Shown here: positions 27,099-35,746 of the stretch, piece after piece
Position numbering within the stretch: the first letter of the stretch is position 1
Layout: the number at the start of each line of letters is the position of its first letter
Origin: Hoylesella loescheii
Lineage (GTDB): Bacteria > Bacteroidota > Bacteroidia > Bacteroidales > Bacteroidaceae
Assembly (NCBI GenBank): GCA_021531755.1
Contig: JADYUK010000001.1
Location: forward strand, 1-64,000
Direction of reading: 5' to 3'
DNA length: 64,000 nucleotides
Program-made: the position numbers and the translations under genes
The notes under the pieces: generated by a model
The model's database searches: none
The model's input: only the letters and a program-made list of their open reading frames with translations
Told to the model about the DNA's origin: nothing

Positions 27099-28070
27099 AT
27101 GAAATCAGCAGATATCCTTACACTTGTCAACAACTACCTTGACAACATCCCCTACACACGTAAGCCAGAGACGCTCTACGAGCCTATACGCTATGTCCTC
27201 TCGTTGGGAGGCAAGCGCATACGCCCAGTACTCATGCTCATGAGTTATAACCTCTACAAGGACGATGCGGACACTATACTCCCTACAGCCTGCGGACTGG
27301 AGACATACCATAACTACACCCTCCTCCACGACGACCTCATGGACAATGCCGACATGAGACGCGGACATGCCACTGTACACAAGAAATGGGATGCCAACAC
27401 AGCCATCCTCTCAGGCGACAGCATGCTTGTGCTCTCATATCAGCGCATAGCCCAGTGCGCCCCACAGTATCTGCCACAGATTCTTGACCTCTTCACAACG
27501 ACAGCCCTCGAGATAGGCGAGGGGCAACAGTATGATATGGAGTTCGAGACAAGGGACGATGTCTGCGAGTCCGAGTATATAGAGATGATAAGGCTGAAAA
27601 CAAGCGTCCTCCTTGCCTGTGCCATGAAGATGGGTGCCATACAGGCAGGCGCATCACCTGCCGACCAGGATGCTCTCTACCGCTACGGAGAGAGTCTCGG
27701 ACTCGCATTCCAGCTTCAGGACGACTATCTCGATGTCTATGGCGACCCCTCTGTCTTCGGAAAGAACATCGGCGGCGATATCACATCAAACAAGAAGACA
27801 TTCATGCTCATCAACGCCTTGCTGAGAGCCGAGGAACAGGACAAGGCGGAACTGGAGGCATGGATAGCGCGTAAGGACTTTGACCGCCAGGAGAAAGTCG
27901 ATGCCGTCACACACCTCTACACCAAGTTGGGCATAGACCGCCTGGCAAGAGAGCGCATAGAGTATTATACACGCGAGGCTCTCTCGTGTCTCGACGCTGT
28001 CGATACCCCAGACGAGCGCAAGGCCGAGCTTCGCGAATACACCATGATGATGATGAGAAGAGAGAAATAA
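27099..28070 (+). CDS. Polyprenyl (probably short-chain) diphosphate synthase
   Basis: The 323-residue enzyme condenses isopentenyl diphosphate units. The first Asp-rich motif is DDLMDNADMRRG, the second DDYLDVYGD, with KTFMLINALLRA after it. GKRIRPVLMLMSY is the substrate-binding Lys-Arg block. A tyrosine lies five residues before the first Asp, a feature of short-chain farnesyl or geranylgeranyl synthases. Product length is still an inference. The tatD gene follows after 33 bases on the same strand. Confidence 0.9.
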   Translation: MKSADILTLVNNYLDNIPYTRKPETLYEPIRYVLSLGGKRIRPVLMLMSYNLYKDDADTILPTACGLETYHNYTLLHDDLMDNADMRRGHATVHKKWDANTAILSGDSMLVLSYQRIAQCAPQYLPQILDLFTTTALEIGEGQQYDMEFETRDDVCESEYIEMIRLKTSVLLACAMKMGAIQAGASPADQDALYRYGESLGLAFQLQDDYLDVYGDPSVFGKNIGGDITSNKKTFMLINALLRAEEQDKAELEAWIARKDFDRQEKVDAVTHLYTKLGIDRLARERIEYYTREALSCLDAVDTPDERKAELREYTMMMMRREK

Positions 28071-28103
28071 CCCCCTCTGACAGCTCCCAACATACTGCAC
28101 AAT

Positions 28104-28895
28104 ATGATAGATACCCACACACATCTCGACGGAGAGGAATTCTCTATAGACCGTGCCGCCACCATGCAGCGAGCCCGTGAGGCGGGTGTGACACGCTGCC
28201 TGCTGCCAGCCATCGATTTGGATTCATCACTCCATATACTCCAGATTTGCCGTGAGACCCCCACTTTCTGCTACCCAATGCTCGGGCTTCATCCTGAGGA
28301 AGTGAACGCCGGGTGGCAGGAGCAGACAGAGTCGATAATGAGGCTCTGCGCCGAGGCAGAACAGCAGGGACAGCGCGTGGTAGCCATCGGAGAGGTAGGT
28401 CTCGACTATTACTGGACACGCGAGTATGAGCGTGAGCAGCTTGCTGCTTTTGAGCGCCATGTGGAGTGGTCGGTTGAGTCAGGCTTGCCGCTCATGATAC
28501 ATTGTCGCAAGGCACAGAACGAGATGGTCAGTCTGCTGAGGCGATATGAGCGTGACCTCCCCGGCGGTGTATTCCATTGCTTCACAGGCAACGAGCATGA
28601 GGCAGCGGAGCTGCTCCGCTTTGACCGCTTCGCCTTAGGCATCGGCGGAGTGCTGACATTCAAGAAATCACTGCTCCCCACGACTCTCCCATCCGTTGTG
28701 CCCCTCGACCGAATCGTCCTTGAGACCGACTCGCCCTATATGGCTCCCGTCCCTCACAGAGGAAAGCGCAACGAGCCAGCCTTTGTCGCCAATGTCCTCG
28801 ACCGTCTTGCCGAGGCTTATGGCGTGGACAGGGCGACAGCCGATGACATCACGACAGCCACAGCCATGAGGATATTCTTCCCTGGAGAGGGCTGA
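28104..28895 (+). CDS. tatD: TatD family metal-dependent hydrolase / DNase
   Basis: The 263-residue protein is a metal-dependent nuclease-like TIM barrel. The metal ligands are visible as DTHTHLDG (His 5, His 7), GEVGLDYYW (Glu), MIHCRKA (His), FHCFTGN (His) and ETDSPYM (Asp). Length and motif order are typical. TatD enzymes act as 3'-5' exonucleases or on D-aminoacyl-type substrates depending on the subfamily; this one cannot be resolved. It follows the prenyl synthase closely and is ended by the terminator at 28960-29022. Confidence 0.93.
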   Translation: MIDTHTHLDGEEFSIDRAATMQRAREAGVTRCLLPAIDLDSSLHILQICRETPTFCYPMLGLHPEEVNAGWQEQTESIMRLCAEAEQQGQRVVAIGEVGLDYYWTREYEREQLAAFERHVEWSVESGLPLMIHCRKAQNEMVSLLRRYERDLPGGVFHCFTGNEHEAAELLRFDRFALGIGGVLTFKKSLLPTTLPSVVPLDRIVLETDSPYMAPVPHRGKRNEPAFVANVLDRLAEAYGVDRATADDITTATAMRIFFPGEG

Positions 28896-28959
28896 ATGGT
28901 TCTTCCGTAGGCAGGGAAATTCCTGCTGCTGTGGCTGAGCATACAATAATCTGCTATGT

Positions 28960-29022
28960 CCCCCTGTGCTCCCCATGGACATCTTCCACATTCCAAGGGG
29001 AGTACAGGGGCGCATCTTTTTT
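28960..29022 (+). terminator. Terminator after tatD
   Basis: Arms cccctgtgctcccc (28961-28974) and ggggagtacagggg (28997-29010) pair over 14 bases with one mismatch-like G-T, followed by a T-run at 29017-29022. Confidence 0.8.
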
Positions 29023-29304
29023 CTATACCTTGTGTACAGCATTCGGAGGAGGCAGAGCATCTTATAGAGCTAAAGGCTACGAAACCAGTCTGGGACAACT
29101 CCATTCCGAGTTTGGGAACAGCGCCTGTGAGACGCTCATTTGCTACCACGATTCAAAATACAATGAGTTAGTCCTATCAAAAAATTAAAGAAAGGAGACC
29201 CATATCATGCTTTGATGTATAAGCTTTACAAAATGCAGCGCACGTTCAAGGAGGCTGCGTAGACACAGCAAACGGCAAATGGCACGGACGTGTCTGAGGG
29301 GGGC

Positions 29305-29493
29305 ATACGGATGTCTGCGGAGTGTCACAGAATAGAAATAATCATGAGAAAATAGAATAATCTATTGAATCGACAAACAAGAAATAAAATCCATGATACT
29401 CCGTGACCATCCGCGTGAAACTTGGACACTTGTCTACGAGGCTTCACACGGATGTCGAGTTTTTTTAGACGGATGTCCGCGGAGTGTCACGGA
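29305..29493. repeat. Cluster of the ccgtgacc/ggatgtcc repeat family in both orientations
   Basis: Copies lie at 29305-29331 (minus sense), 29389-29424 (plus sense) and 29441-29493 (minus sense, with an internal second half-copy). Neighbouring copies are inverted and could form stem-loops. Confidence 0.75.
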
Positions 29494-29660
29494 ATGGGTA
29501 TAATCATAAAAAACTAAGTCCACAGAAGAGGTGCGACCGTTAGAACCGACGCCTAGCTTAGAACCCTGAGCTTACTCTGCTCTCGCTAACCGGAAACGTT
29601 AATTATCTTTAATATACACCCAAAAAGCATAAAAAGTTTTCGTTAGTGTTACCTTATTAT

Positions 29661-29668
29661 TAATTTTG
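29661..29668 (+). promoter_or_regulatory. TAATTTTG -7 box upstream of the inositol-lipid cluster
   Basis: TAATTTTG fits TAnnTTTG. No TTG is seen at the ideal -33 distance. The leader to the pgpA ATG would be about 355 bases, unusually long. Confidence 0.5.
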
Positions 29669-30030
29669 CAGCTAAAATTACTCTTCTTAAGAAAGGGTAA
29701 GGGATATTATGCGCTGAAGAATCGTGCGTGTTGTGTGTCCACCAGCGACCCTGTGAAGCCCCTCGTCTTTCTGTTATTCTGCCACCCCCAGACATACGGG
29801 AAGTGACACTCTCTAAGGGGTAAAGGGACGACTGCCAACACCACTCCCATTGCGGCGGACATGTATAACAATCAAATCAAAGCCCCCTCACTGTTACCTG
29901 TAGAGCGGAAGGAGACTGAAGCGTGAATGGAACGTGGGTGTATGCCAGTATTCTGGCACAGAACAGGGACACAGACACTCATTCTCCCAAAGCCCAGAGG
30001 CACACTCGCATGCCAACTAAAACTTAAAGC

Positions 30031-30627
30031 ATGAAGAATAGAGATAACCAACAGGATGGCCCCTCAGCAATAGATGTACTGATAGGCACAAGTCTCGGCT
30101 TCGGCTTCTGGCCGTGGGGCCCAGGGACAGCGGGCGCCGTCTTCGGTACAGCCGTGTGGGGACTTTATGCCTGGCTCCTGCCATCTTACACTTGCGTGTT
30201 GGCGCTGACGCTGGGGCTCATCATTCTGACGACAATCATAAGCATAGCACCAATCAACCGTCTGGAGCGCTTCTGGGGTGCAGACCCCTCACGCGTCGTC
30301 ATTGACGAGACAGTAGGCGTGTGGATCACACTGATGGCTGTCCCACAGTCGCGTGAGTGGTATTATGTCCTGGCAGCGTTCATCCTCTTCCGCATCATGG
30401 ATATCTGGAAACCTCTTGGCTGCCGGCGCATAGACCGCCATGTGAGGGGAGGGTGGGGTGTCATGCTCGACGATATCCTTGCTGGAGTCTATGGAGCCAT
30501 CGTGCTGCTTGCAGCCCGCTGGGTCGCAGATGGCGCACATATACCATGCTACAAGCTGACAGGCGCAATCACAGGCATGATGCCAGATAACCCGATGTCC
30601 CATCTATTAGTGCAGATGACGGCATGA
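30031..30627 (+). CDS. PgpA-family phosphatase (probable phosphatidylinositol-phosphate phosphatase)
   Basis: The 198-residue membrane enzyme is a phosphatidylglycerophosphatase A homologue: GFWPWGPGTAGAVFG and DPSRVVIDETVGVWIT are the family's catalytic blocks, and several hydrophobic segments fit an inner-membrane enzyme. In Bacteroides the homologue beside a GtrA gene, a CDP-alcohol phosphotransferase and a PAP2 protein acts on phosphatidylinositol phosphate in inositol-lipid synthesis, as I recall from published work on that cluster. The same neighbours occur here, which supports that role over cardiolipin-pathway PgpA. The stop overlaps the next ATG (ATGA). Confidence 0.85.
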   Translation: MKNRDNQQDGPSAIDVLIGTSLGFGFWPWGPGTAGAVFGTAVWGLYAWLLPSYTCVLALTLGLIILTTIISIAPINRLERFWGADPSRVVIDETVGVWITLMAVPQSREWYYVLAAFILFRIMDIWKPLGCRRIDRHVRGGWGVMLDDILAGVYGAIVLLAARWVADGAHIPCYKLTGAITGMMPDNPMSHLLVQMTA

Positions 30628-31088
30628 GCAAAAGCGGAGTGAAGGAATTCAGCGAGGCACAGATGTCGTCACTTATATCCACGGTGTGCGACTTCTCCAT
30701 CACTGCGCTTGTCTTCGAGACGACACGCCATGTCGTGGCGAGCACCGTGACGGGAGCTATATGTGGAGGCATCGCCAACTGTCTCATTAACTATAACTGG
30801 ACATTCCGGGGCACAACACGCTCCAAGCGCGGTGTCGTATGGCGTTATGCTCTCGTATGGACAGGAAGCGTGCTTCTCAACACTACAGGCACTGAATGGG
30901 GTGTCAAAGGAATGAAAAGCCTATCAGAGCTGTGGCACCACGATGTGCAGACAGGACTGACGATGGTGCTTGTCGTGAAGGCTGTCATGGCTGTACTCGT
31001 TGCTGTCGGGTGGAACTACACCATGCAGAAATATTTCGTATATCGAAAAGCCCCCCACGAGACCTCCTTGGAACCTCCAGGCGAATAA
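30624..31088 (+). CDS. GtrA-like membrane protein of the inositol-lipid cluster
   Basis: The 154-residue protein has four hydrophobic segments and the GtrA-like signature of an early IANCLINYNWTFRG motif and a late WNYTMQKYFVYR motif. GtrA proteins are proposed to move lipid-linked groups across membranes. Here it sits between the phosphatase (4-base overlap) and the CDP-alcohol phosphotransferase, so a role in positioning or flipping inositol lipid is a reasonable guess without proof. Confidence 0.8.
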   Translation: MSKSGVKEFSEAQMSSLISTVCDFSITALVFETTRHVVASTVTGAICGGIANCLINYNWTFRGTTRSKRGVVWRYALVWTGSVLLNTTGTEWGVKGMKSLSELWHHDVQTGLTMVLVVKAVMAVLVAVGWNYTMQKYFVYRKAPHETSLEPPGE

Positions 31089-31187
31089 GAGCTGCTGAGG
31101 GACGTTACTCCCAGGAATGCCTGCACCCCCATATATAGCCAGAAGGACGACAGATGCCCCTTGGGGAAAATCAAAGAGTGCTGGCCT

Positions 31188-31245
31188 CGTCTTCTTCGCC
31201 CGGCATAGCAAGCGTCTCTCCTCTCGCTTACCAGAAACGCTGGAT
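31188..31245 (-). repeat. Partial REP-like repeat between the GtrA and phosphotransferase genes
   Basis: The block cgtcttcttcgcccggcatagcaagc then ctcctctcgctta is a diverged copy of the family at 42498-42637. It sits inside the otherwise tight cluster and probably lies within its mRNA. Confidence 0.5.
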
Positions 31246-31265
31246 AACAACATAATAAAAGAAAA

Positions 31266-31925
31266 ATGTCATTCTACCAAACATTACGTGAAGGCATACA
31301 ACACTTTGTATATAAGGTTATTGACCCTGGTGTGCGTGCCGCTGTAAAATTAGGCATCACGCCTAATGTCGTTACTACAATAGGCATGCTGGGCAATGCC
31401 GCAGGCGCTGGTGTCCTCGTATATGCCGCCCTCAACGGTGAGGCAGGCGACTATACCTACATAGGCTGGGCTGGAATCATCATTATCCTGTCGTCAATAA
31501 TGGATATGGTCGACGGATACATGGCACGCACCGCAAACATGTGCTCAACTTTCGGGGCATTCTACGACTCTGTCCTCGACCGCTACTGTGAGCTGCTTAC
31601 ACTTTCCGGCCTCGCATTCTATCTCATGCAGACCGACAAGCCCGGCAGCGCCGTCATAACATTCCTCTCGCTTATTGGCAGTATCATGGTAAGCTATGTC
31701 CGTGCACGTGCCGAGGGTCTCGACATTGATTGTAAGGTAGGGCTTATGCAACGCCCCGAGCGTGTCGTGGTGACAATCCTAGGTATGATACTCGCGGGCT
31801 TCATGCAACCCCTTGTACAGTTCGATGCCCTGTGGTTCGTCATTGTGACACAGAGCATTATCGCTGTCCTCGCCAACTGGACAGCCTTCCAGCGTATAGC
31901 CCACGTAAAGCGCCAGATGAGATGA
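31266..31925 (+). CDS. CDP-alcohol phosphatidyltransferase (probable phosphatidylinositol-phosphate synthase)
   Basis: The 219-residue membrane enzyme carries the complete family motif DG-x2-AR-x8-G-x3-D-x3-D: VDGYMARTANMCSTFGAF followed by YDSVLD (residues about 82-105). About five or six hydrophobic segments follow. In the Bacteroides inositol-lipid cluster the enzyme at this position joins CDP-diacylglycerol and inositol phosphate. The substrate here is inferred from the neighbours; phosphatidylglycerophosphate synthase is the alternative. The stop overlaps the next ATG by ATGA. Confidence 0.85.
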   Translation: MSFYQTLREGIQHFVYKVIDPGVRAAVKLGITPNVVTTIGMLGNAAGAGVLVYAALNGEAGDYTYIGWAGIIIILSSIMDMVDGYMARTANMCSTFGAFYDSVLDRYCELLTLSGLAFYLMQTDKPGSAVITFLSLIGSIMVSYVRARAEGLDIDCKVGLMQRPERVVVTILGMILAGFMQPLVQFDALWFVIVTQSIIAVLANWTAFQRIAHVKRQMR

Positions 31926-32731
31926 AAGAGAGACTGTCCTTACGGAGCTTGATGAGATATATCGTCGTGCTGATACCCATCGGGCTGTTTGGCTCGACAT
32001 ATTTCCTACTGGGCGAGTGGCCAAACTATCTCTTCAATGATATAGACACCGAGGGAGTCTACCGCCTTGAGCAGCAGCTCTTCGGCATCAAGGCAGCCGA
32101 CGGGAGTATCCTCACTCCATGTGAGTATTTCCGCATCCACCACACGGCAGTGCTCGACATCCTTTCCGGACTGTTCTATCTCTGCTGGGTGCCGTTGCCG
32201 GTCATCTACGCCCTTGTGCTCCAATGGCAGGGGCATGGCGACCTCGCCATACGCCTCACCTCGGCTTTCCTCATTGTCAATCTCGTAGGTTTCGCGGGGT
32301 ATTATATCCATCCCGCCTCTCCTCCGTGGTATGTCATTGAGTATGGCTTCACGCCTGTCGTCAACACTCCCGGCAATGTCGGCGGCTTCGAGCATTTTGA
32401 CCGTCTGCTCCATACTGGCATCTTCCATTCCATTTACGGCAAGAACGCAAATGTCTTCGCGGCCATCCCCTCGCTCCACGCCGCCTACAACCCCATAGCG
32501 CTCTTCTATGCCATGAAGGTGCGTGACAACCGCCTGTGGCAGACAGTCCTCGCCGTAGTCTCTGTCGGTATATGGTTCTCTGCAGTCTACAGTTGCCACC
32601 ACTATATAATAGATGTCACCCTTGGAGTCCTGACCACAATCATCGGCATTGCCCTGTTCGAGTCCATCCTGCTCCGCATCCCGCAGGTAAATACGGCATA
32701 TATCCGCCTATCCGCATGGCTCAGCAGATAA
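31922..32731 (+). CDS. PAP2/Aur1-like inositol phosphosphingolipid synthase candidate
   Basis: The 269-residue polytopic protein belongs to the PAP2-like superfamily: AAIPSLHAAYNPIAL and SAVYSCHHYIIDVTLG hold the two catalytic histidines and the Asp, as in Aur1-type inositol phosphorylceramide synthases. The ATG at 31922 is preferred because it forms an ATGA overlap with the preceding stop; a longer frame to 31832 lies wholly inside the upstream gene. In Bacteroides the homologue transfers inositol phosphate to ceramide. Identity rests on domain plus context. Confidence 0.78.
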   Translation: MKERLSLRSLMRYIVVLIPIGLFGSTYFLLGEWPNYLFNDIDTEGVYRLEQQLFGIKAADGSILTPCEYFRIHHTAVLDILSGLFYLCWVPLPVIYALVLQWQGHGDLAIRLTSAFLIVNLVGFAGYYIHPASPPWYVIEYGFTPVVNTPGNVGGFEHFDRLLHTGIFHSIYGKNANVFAAIPSLHAAYNPIALFYAMKVRDNRLWQTVLAVVSVGIWFSAVYSCHHYIIDVTLGVLTTIIGIALFESILLRIPQVNTAYIRLSAWLSR

Positions 32732-33070
32732 CCAATAGGATAACCCCGCCATGTACAGAAATAATAAAGGTGTGACCGTATGGCCGTGCCTTTATCCCTG
32801 ACACCCCGAGAACCACCACAACATGCATAAGGATTTTTGCCAGAGGAAACGAAGGCAAAAGCCATGATGTGATTCACCCCCGACATGATGAATGGAGAGC
32901 AAGCACATAATGACCCAGCAGACGACAAGAGACAAAACTTGTGTTTGGCTATGCCTTGCAAGGAGGATGAGGACAAAGTCAGAACGAAGAATGGAATCCA
33001 ACAAAAAAAGAATACCGACAATCAGATAACACCCCTACAACAGGGAAAGTACAACACGATAAGACAATAT
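32732..33070. other. Gap between the inositol-lipid cluster and the DUF5686 gene
   Basis: The gap includes a small hairpin (ttttgcc/ggcaaaag, about 32836-32862) and a polar frame continuous with the downstream gene from 32885. That extension is Lys/Asn/Gln-rich, lacks a signal and precedes a clear signal peptide, so it is not counted as coding. Confidence 0.6.
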
Positions 33071-35632
33071 ATGCCCAAAAGATTAATTTTATCTCTCATG
33101 ATGCTGATTATGACAGCACTGGGAGCTTATGCGCAAAGGATAACAGGCGTCGTGATTGACGCACACACAGGTGACAGCATCCCTCTTGCAGGTGTTGTCT
33201 ACCGCACACATCATGTCATGGTGGCGGCAGACTCTAGAGGCCGTTTCTCTATCGAGCGCCATAATGGATGGAAACTCTTCTTCTCGGCCATGGGATACAA
33301 GACAGAGAGCATCCTTGTCAGCGAGAAGACCCCAAACAAGCTCACTGTGAAACTGAAGCCAGACACGAAACAGCTTCAGGAAGTGGTCGTTAAGGCAAAG
33401 CGCTCAAAATACTCACGCAAGAACAACCCCGCTGTCGAGCTGATGAAGAGAGTCATAGCAGCGAAGAAACGCACTGACCTCGACAACAACGACTACTACG
33501 AATACTACAAATACCAGAAGCTCACACTCGCCAAGAACAATGTCACACCCGATGATGTGGCAGAGCAGAGAGAGAAAGGCAACAAGGACTGGCTCATAGA
33601 CCAGATTGAGGTATGCCCCATGAACGGAAAGCTCATCTGCCCAATACAGATCAGCGAGACCGTAAGCCGCAAGGTCTACCGCAAAGACCCTAAGAGGGAG
33701 AAGACAACAGTCCTCGGAGAAAGCTCGACAGGTGTCGCCAACCTTGTGGAGACAGCCGGCAACATCCTTGATGCGTCAATGAAGGATATCTTCACCGATG
33801 TCGATATCTACGACGACCAGATACGCCTGCTGCAGTTCCCTTTCACATCGCCTATCGGCAAGGACGCCATAGACTTCTACCGCTTCTATATAACTGACAC
33901 ATGCTATATAGACAAAGACAAGTGTATCGGTCTAAGCTTCGTCCCCAACAACCAGCAGGACTTCGGTTTCAGAGGCGATATATGGGTGCTCTGCGACAGC
34001 ACACTGCATGTCAGGAAAGTGTCCCTGACAATACCAAAGAAGAGCGATGTCAACTTTGTCGAGAACATGAAGATAGAGCAGGAGTATATCAAGCTCCCCA
34101 ACGGACAGTGGGTGCTCGATACAGACAATATGCTCGTCGAGATGAAAATAAACCGTATGATGAAGAACGCCGCCATCATACGATCAACAAAACTCTCAGA
34201 ATACAAGTTCGACCCGATCTCCAAGCATAACTTCCGTGGCACGGCGACTTTCGTCAGGGATGCCGACGCACGCAACCGAGGCAAAGACTTCTGGCAGAGA
34301 TTCCGTACAGTAGAGCTGACAAAGTCTGAATCGTCAATGGGCGAGTTCACCAAGCGCTTCGCCAATATCCCCGGCATGAAGACTATGCTCTTTATCCTCA
34401 AGGCGTTCATGAACAACTATGTCAGCACGACGACAAGCGACTCCATCCCCTCGAAGTTTGATATAGGCCCTGTCAACACCATCGTCAACAAGAACATTGT
34501 CGACGGATGGAGATTCCGCATGTCAGGCCGTACGACAGCTGCGCTCAACCCACACCTCTTCTGGGACGGATACCTGGCGCGGGGAGTTTCGAGCAACAAG
34601 TGGTACTACTCCAACCACATCACTTATGCGTTCAACAAGAAGAACAACGAGCCATGGGAGTTCCCGATACGCCAGCTCTCGTTGCTGACAGAGTATGACA
34701 TCATGTCGCCGTCAGACAAATATCTCCTCACGAACAAGGATAACCTCTTCATGGCGTTCAAGACACGTGACATCGATATGATGTACTTCTACAACCGCCA
34801 GGAGCTTGAGTTCAAGTATGAGACCCTTGCAGGATTCGCCACGACGATAGGACTGAAGGCTGAGGGGATAAAGGGCGCGGCGAAGATGGAGTTCATAAAG
34901 GCTGATGGCACACCATGGAACCATGAGGTGCGCACGACTGAGGCACACCTCGGTTTCCGTTATGCACCAGGAGAGACATTCATCAACACCAAACAGCGCC
35001 GTTATCCCATCAACCTCGACGCGCCGATATTCTCTATCGACCATAACATGGCATTCGACGGAGTGCTCGGCGGTAAGTATAAGAGCAACTATACTGAGGC
35101 AAGCATATACAAGAGATTCTGGCTCAACTCATGGGGAAAGCTCGATATCTATGTCTCTGCCGGAGCACAATGGGAGAAAGTGCCGTTCCCTTTGCTCATC
35201 ATGCCCAAGGTGAACCTGTCATGGTTAGCACAGCCAGGAACATACACCTTCCAGCTCATGAACAATATGGAGTTCCTGACTGACCGCTATGCAATGTGGC
35301 ATGTCTCATGGGACCTTAACGGTAAGCTCTTCAACCGCATTCCCCTGCTGAAGATGCTCAAATGGAGAGAGTATATCAGTGTGCGCGGAATGGTAGGCAA
35401 GCTGACCGACAAGAATAACCCATTCCTCGAGCAGAACAGGAATGACGACATCCTCTTCCAGTTCCCCGAGGGATGTAACGTCATGGACAACAAGCCATAC
35501 GTGGAGATTGCAGCCGGCATACACAATATCTTCAAGTTCCTTGAGGTGGACTATATACACCGTATGACATACAAAGGCCTTGACACTGCGATAAAGAATG
35601 GTGTCCGCTTCGCCATAAACATGTCATTCTAA
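33071..35632 (+). CDS. DUF5686 / carboxypeptidase-regulatory-like outer-membrane protein
   Basis: The 853-residue protein has a signal peptide (LILSLMMLIMTALGAYAQ). A CarboxypepD_reg-like domain follows (RITGVVIDAHTGDSIPLAGV to LTVKLKPDTKQLQEVVVKAK, residues about 21-110). The remainder matches DUF5686, ending in beta-strand-rich sequence with a terminal Phe (GVRFAINMSF), typical of an outer-membrane barrel. Function is unknown; the family is common in Bacteroidota and often sits near surface-protein genes. The ATG at 33071 is chosen because the signal peptide follows directly. Confidence 0.85.
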   Translation: MPKRLILSLMMLIMTALGAYAQRITGVVIDAHTGDSIPLAGVVYRTHHVMVAADSRGRFSIERHNGWKLFFSAMGYKTESILVSEKTPNKLTVKLKPDTKQLQEVVVKAKRSKYSRKNNPAVELMKRVIAAKKRTDLDNNDYYEYYKYQKLTLAKNNVTPDDVAEQREKGNKDWLIDQIEVCPMNGKLICPIQISETVSRKVYRKDPKREKTTVLGESSTGVANLVETAGNILDASMKDIFTDVDIYDDQIRLLQFPFTSPIGKDAIDFYRFYITDTCYIDKDKCIGLSFVPNNQQDFGFRGDIWVLCDSTLHVRKVSLTIPKKSDVNFVENMKIEQEYIKLPNGQWVLDTDNMLVEMKINRMMKNAAIIRSTKLSEYKFDPISKHNFRGTATFVRDADARNRGKDFWQRFRTVELTKSESSMGEFTKRFANIPGMKTMLFILKAFMNNYVSTTTSDSIPSKFDIGPVNTIVNKNIVDGWRFRMSGRTTAALNPHLFWDGYLARGVSSNKWYYSNHITYAFNKKNNEPWEFPIRQLSLLTEYDIMSPSDKYLLTNKDNLFMAFKTRDIDMMYFYNRQELEFKYETLAGFATTIGLKAEGIKGAAKMEFIKADGTPWNHEVRTTEAHLGFRYAPGETFINTKQRRYPINLDAPIFSIDHNMAFDGVLGGKYKSNYTEASIYKRFWLNSWGKLDIYVSAGAQWEKVPFPLLIMPKVNLSWLAQPGTYTFQLMNNMEFLTDRYAMWHVSWDLNGKLFNRIPLLKMLKWREYISVRGMVGKLTDKNNPFLEQNRNDDILFQFPEGCNVMDNKPYVEIAAGIHNIFKFLEVDYIHRMTYKGLDTAIKNGVRFAINMSF

Positions 35633-35634
35633 AC

Positions 35635-35697
35635 TTTTCGTTAAGCCAGATGAGCTGAGCCCAAGCTTGCTTGAAGGCTCTGCCATGGCGAGAAAAG
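35635..35697 (+). repeat. Dispersed REP-like repeat (copy after the DUF5686 gene)
   Basis: The block reads cgttaagccagatgagc, then aagcttgcttgaaggctc and tgccatggcgagaaaa. It begins right after the DUF5686 stop. It is the best match to the copy inside the M3 peptidase gene. Confidence 0.85.
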
Positions 35698-35746
35698 GTC
35701 GGATGAAGTTCTCCCTCCCCCCTTAACTGCAAACATTATCCCCATC

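Larger units (their letters stand above)
28896..30030. other. Gene-free 1.1-kb interval before the inositol-lipid cluster
   Basis: No gene is supported. The interval holds the tatD terminator, several copies of both dispersed repeat families (29305-29331, 29389-29424, 29441-29493, 29545-29600), a TAATTTTG box at 29661-29668 and then about 360 bases of leader before pgpA. In described Bacteroides clusters of this type the inositol-phosphate synthase gene precedes pgpA; here no remnant of it is readable. Confidence 0.6.

Noticed and set aside
31832-31921. Upstream extension of the PAP2-like frame
   Set aside because: It lies entirely inside the CDP-alcohol phosphotransferase gene; the ATGA overlap at 31922 is a better start.
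32885-33070. 62-codon N-terminal extension of the DUF5686 protein
   Set aside because: It would place polar sequence before a clear signal peptide, which would block export.
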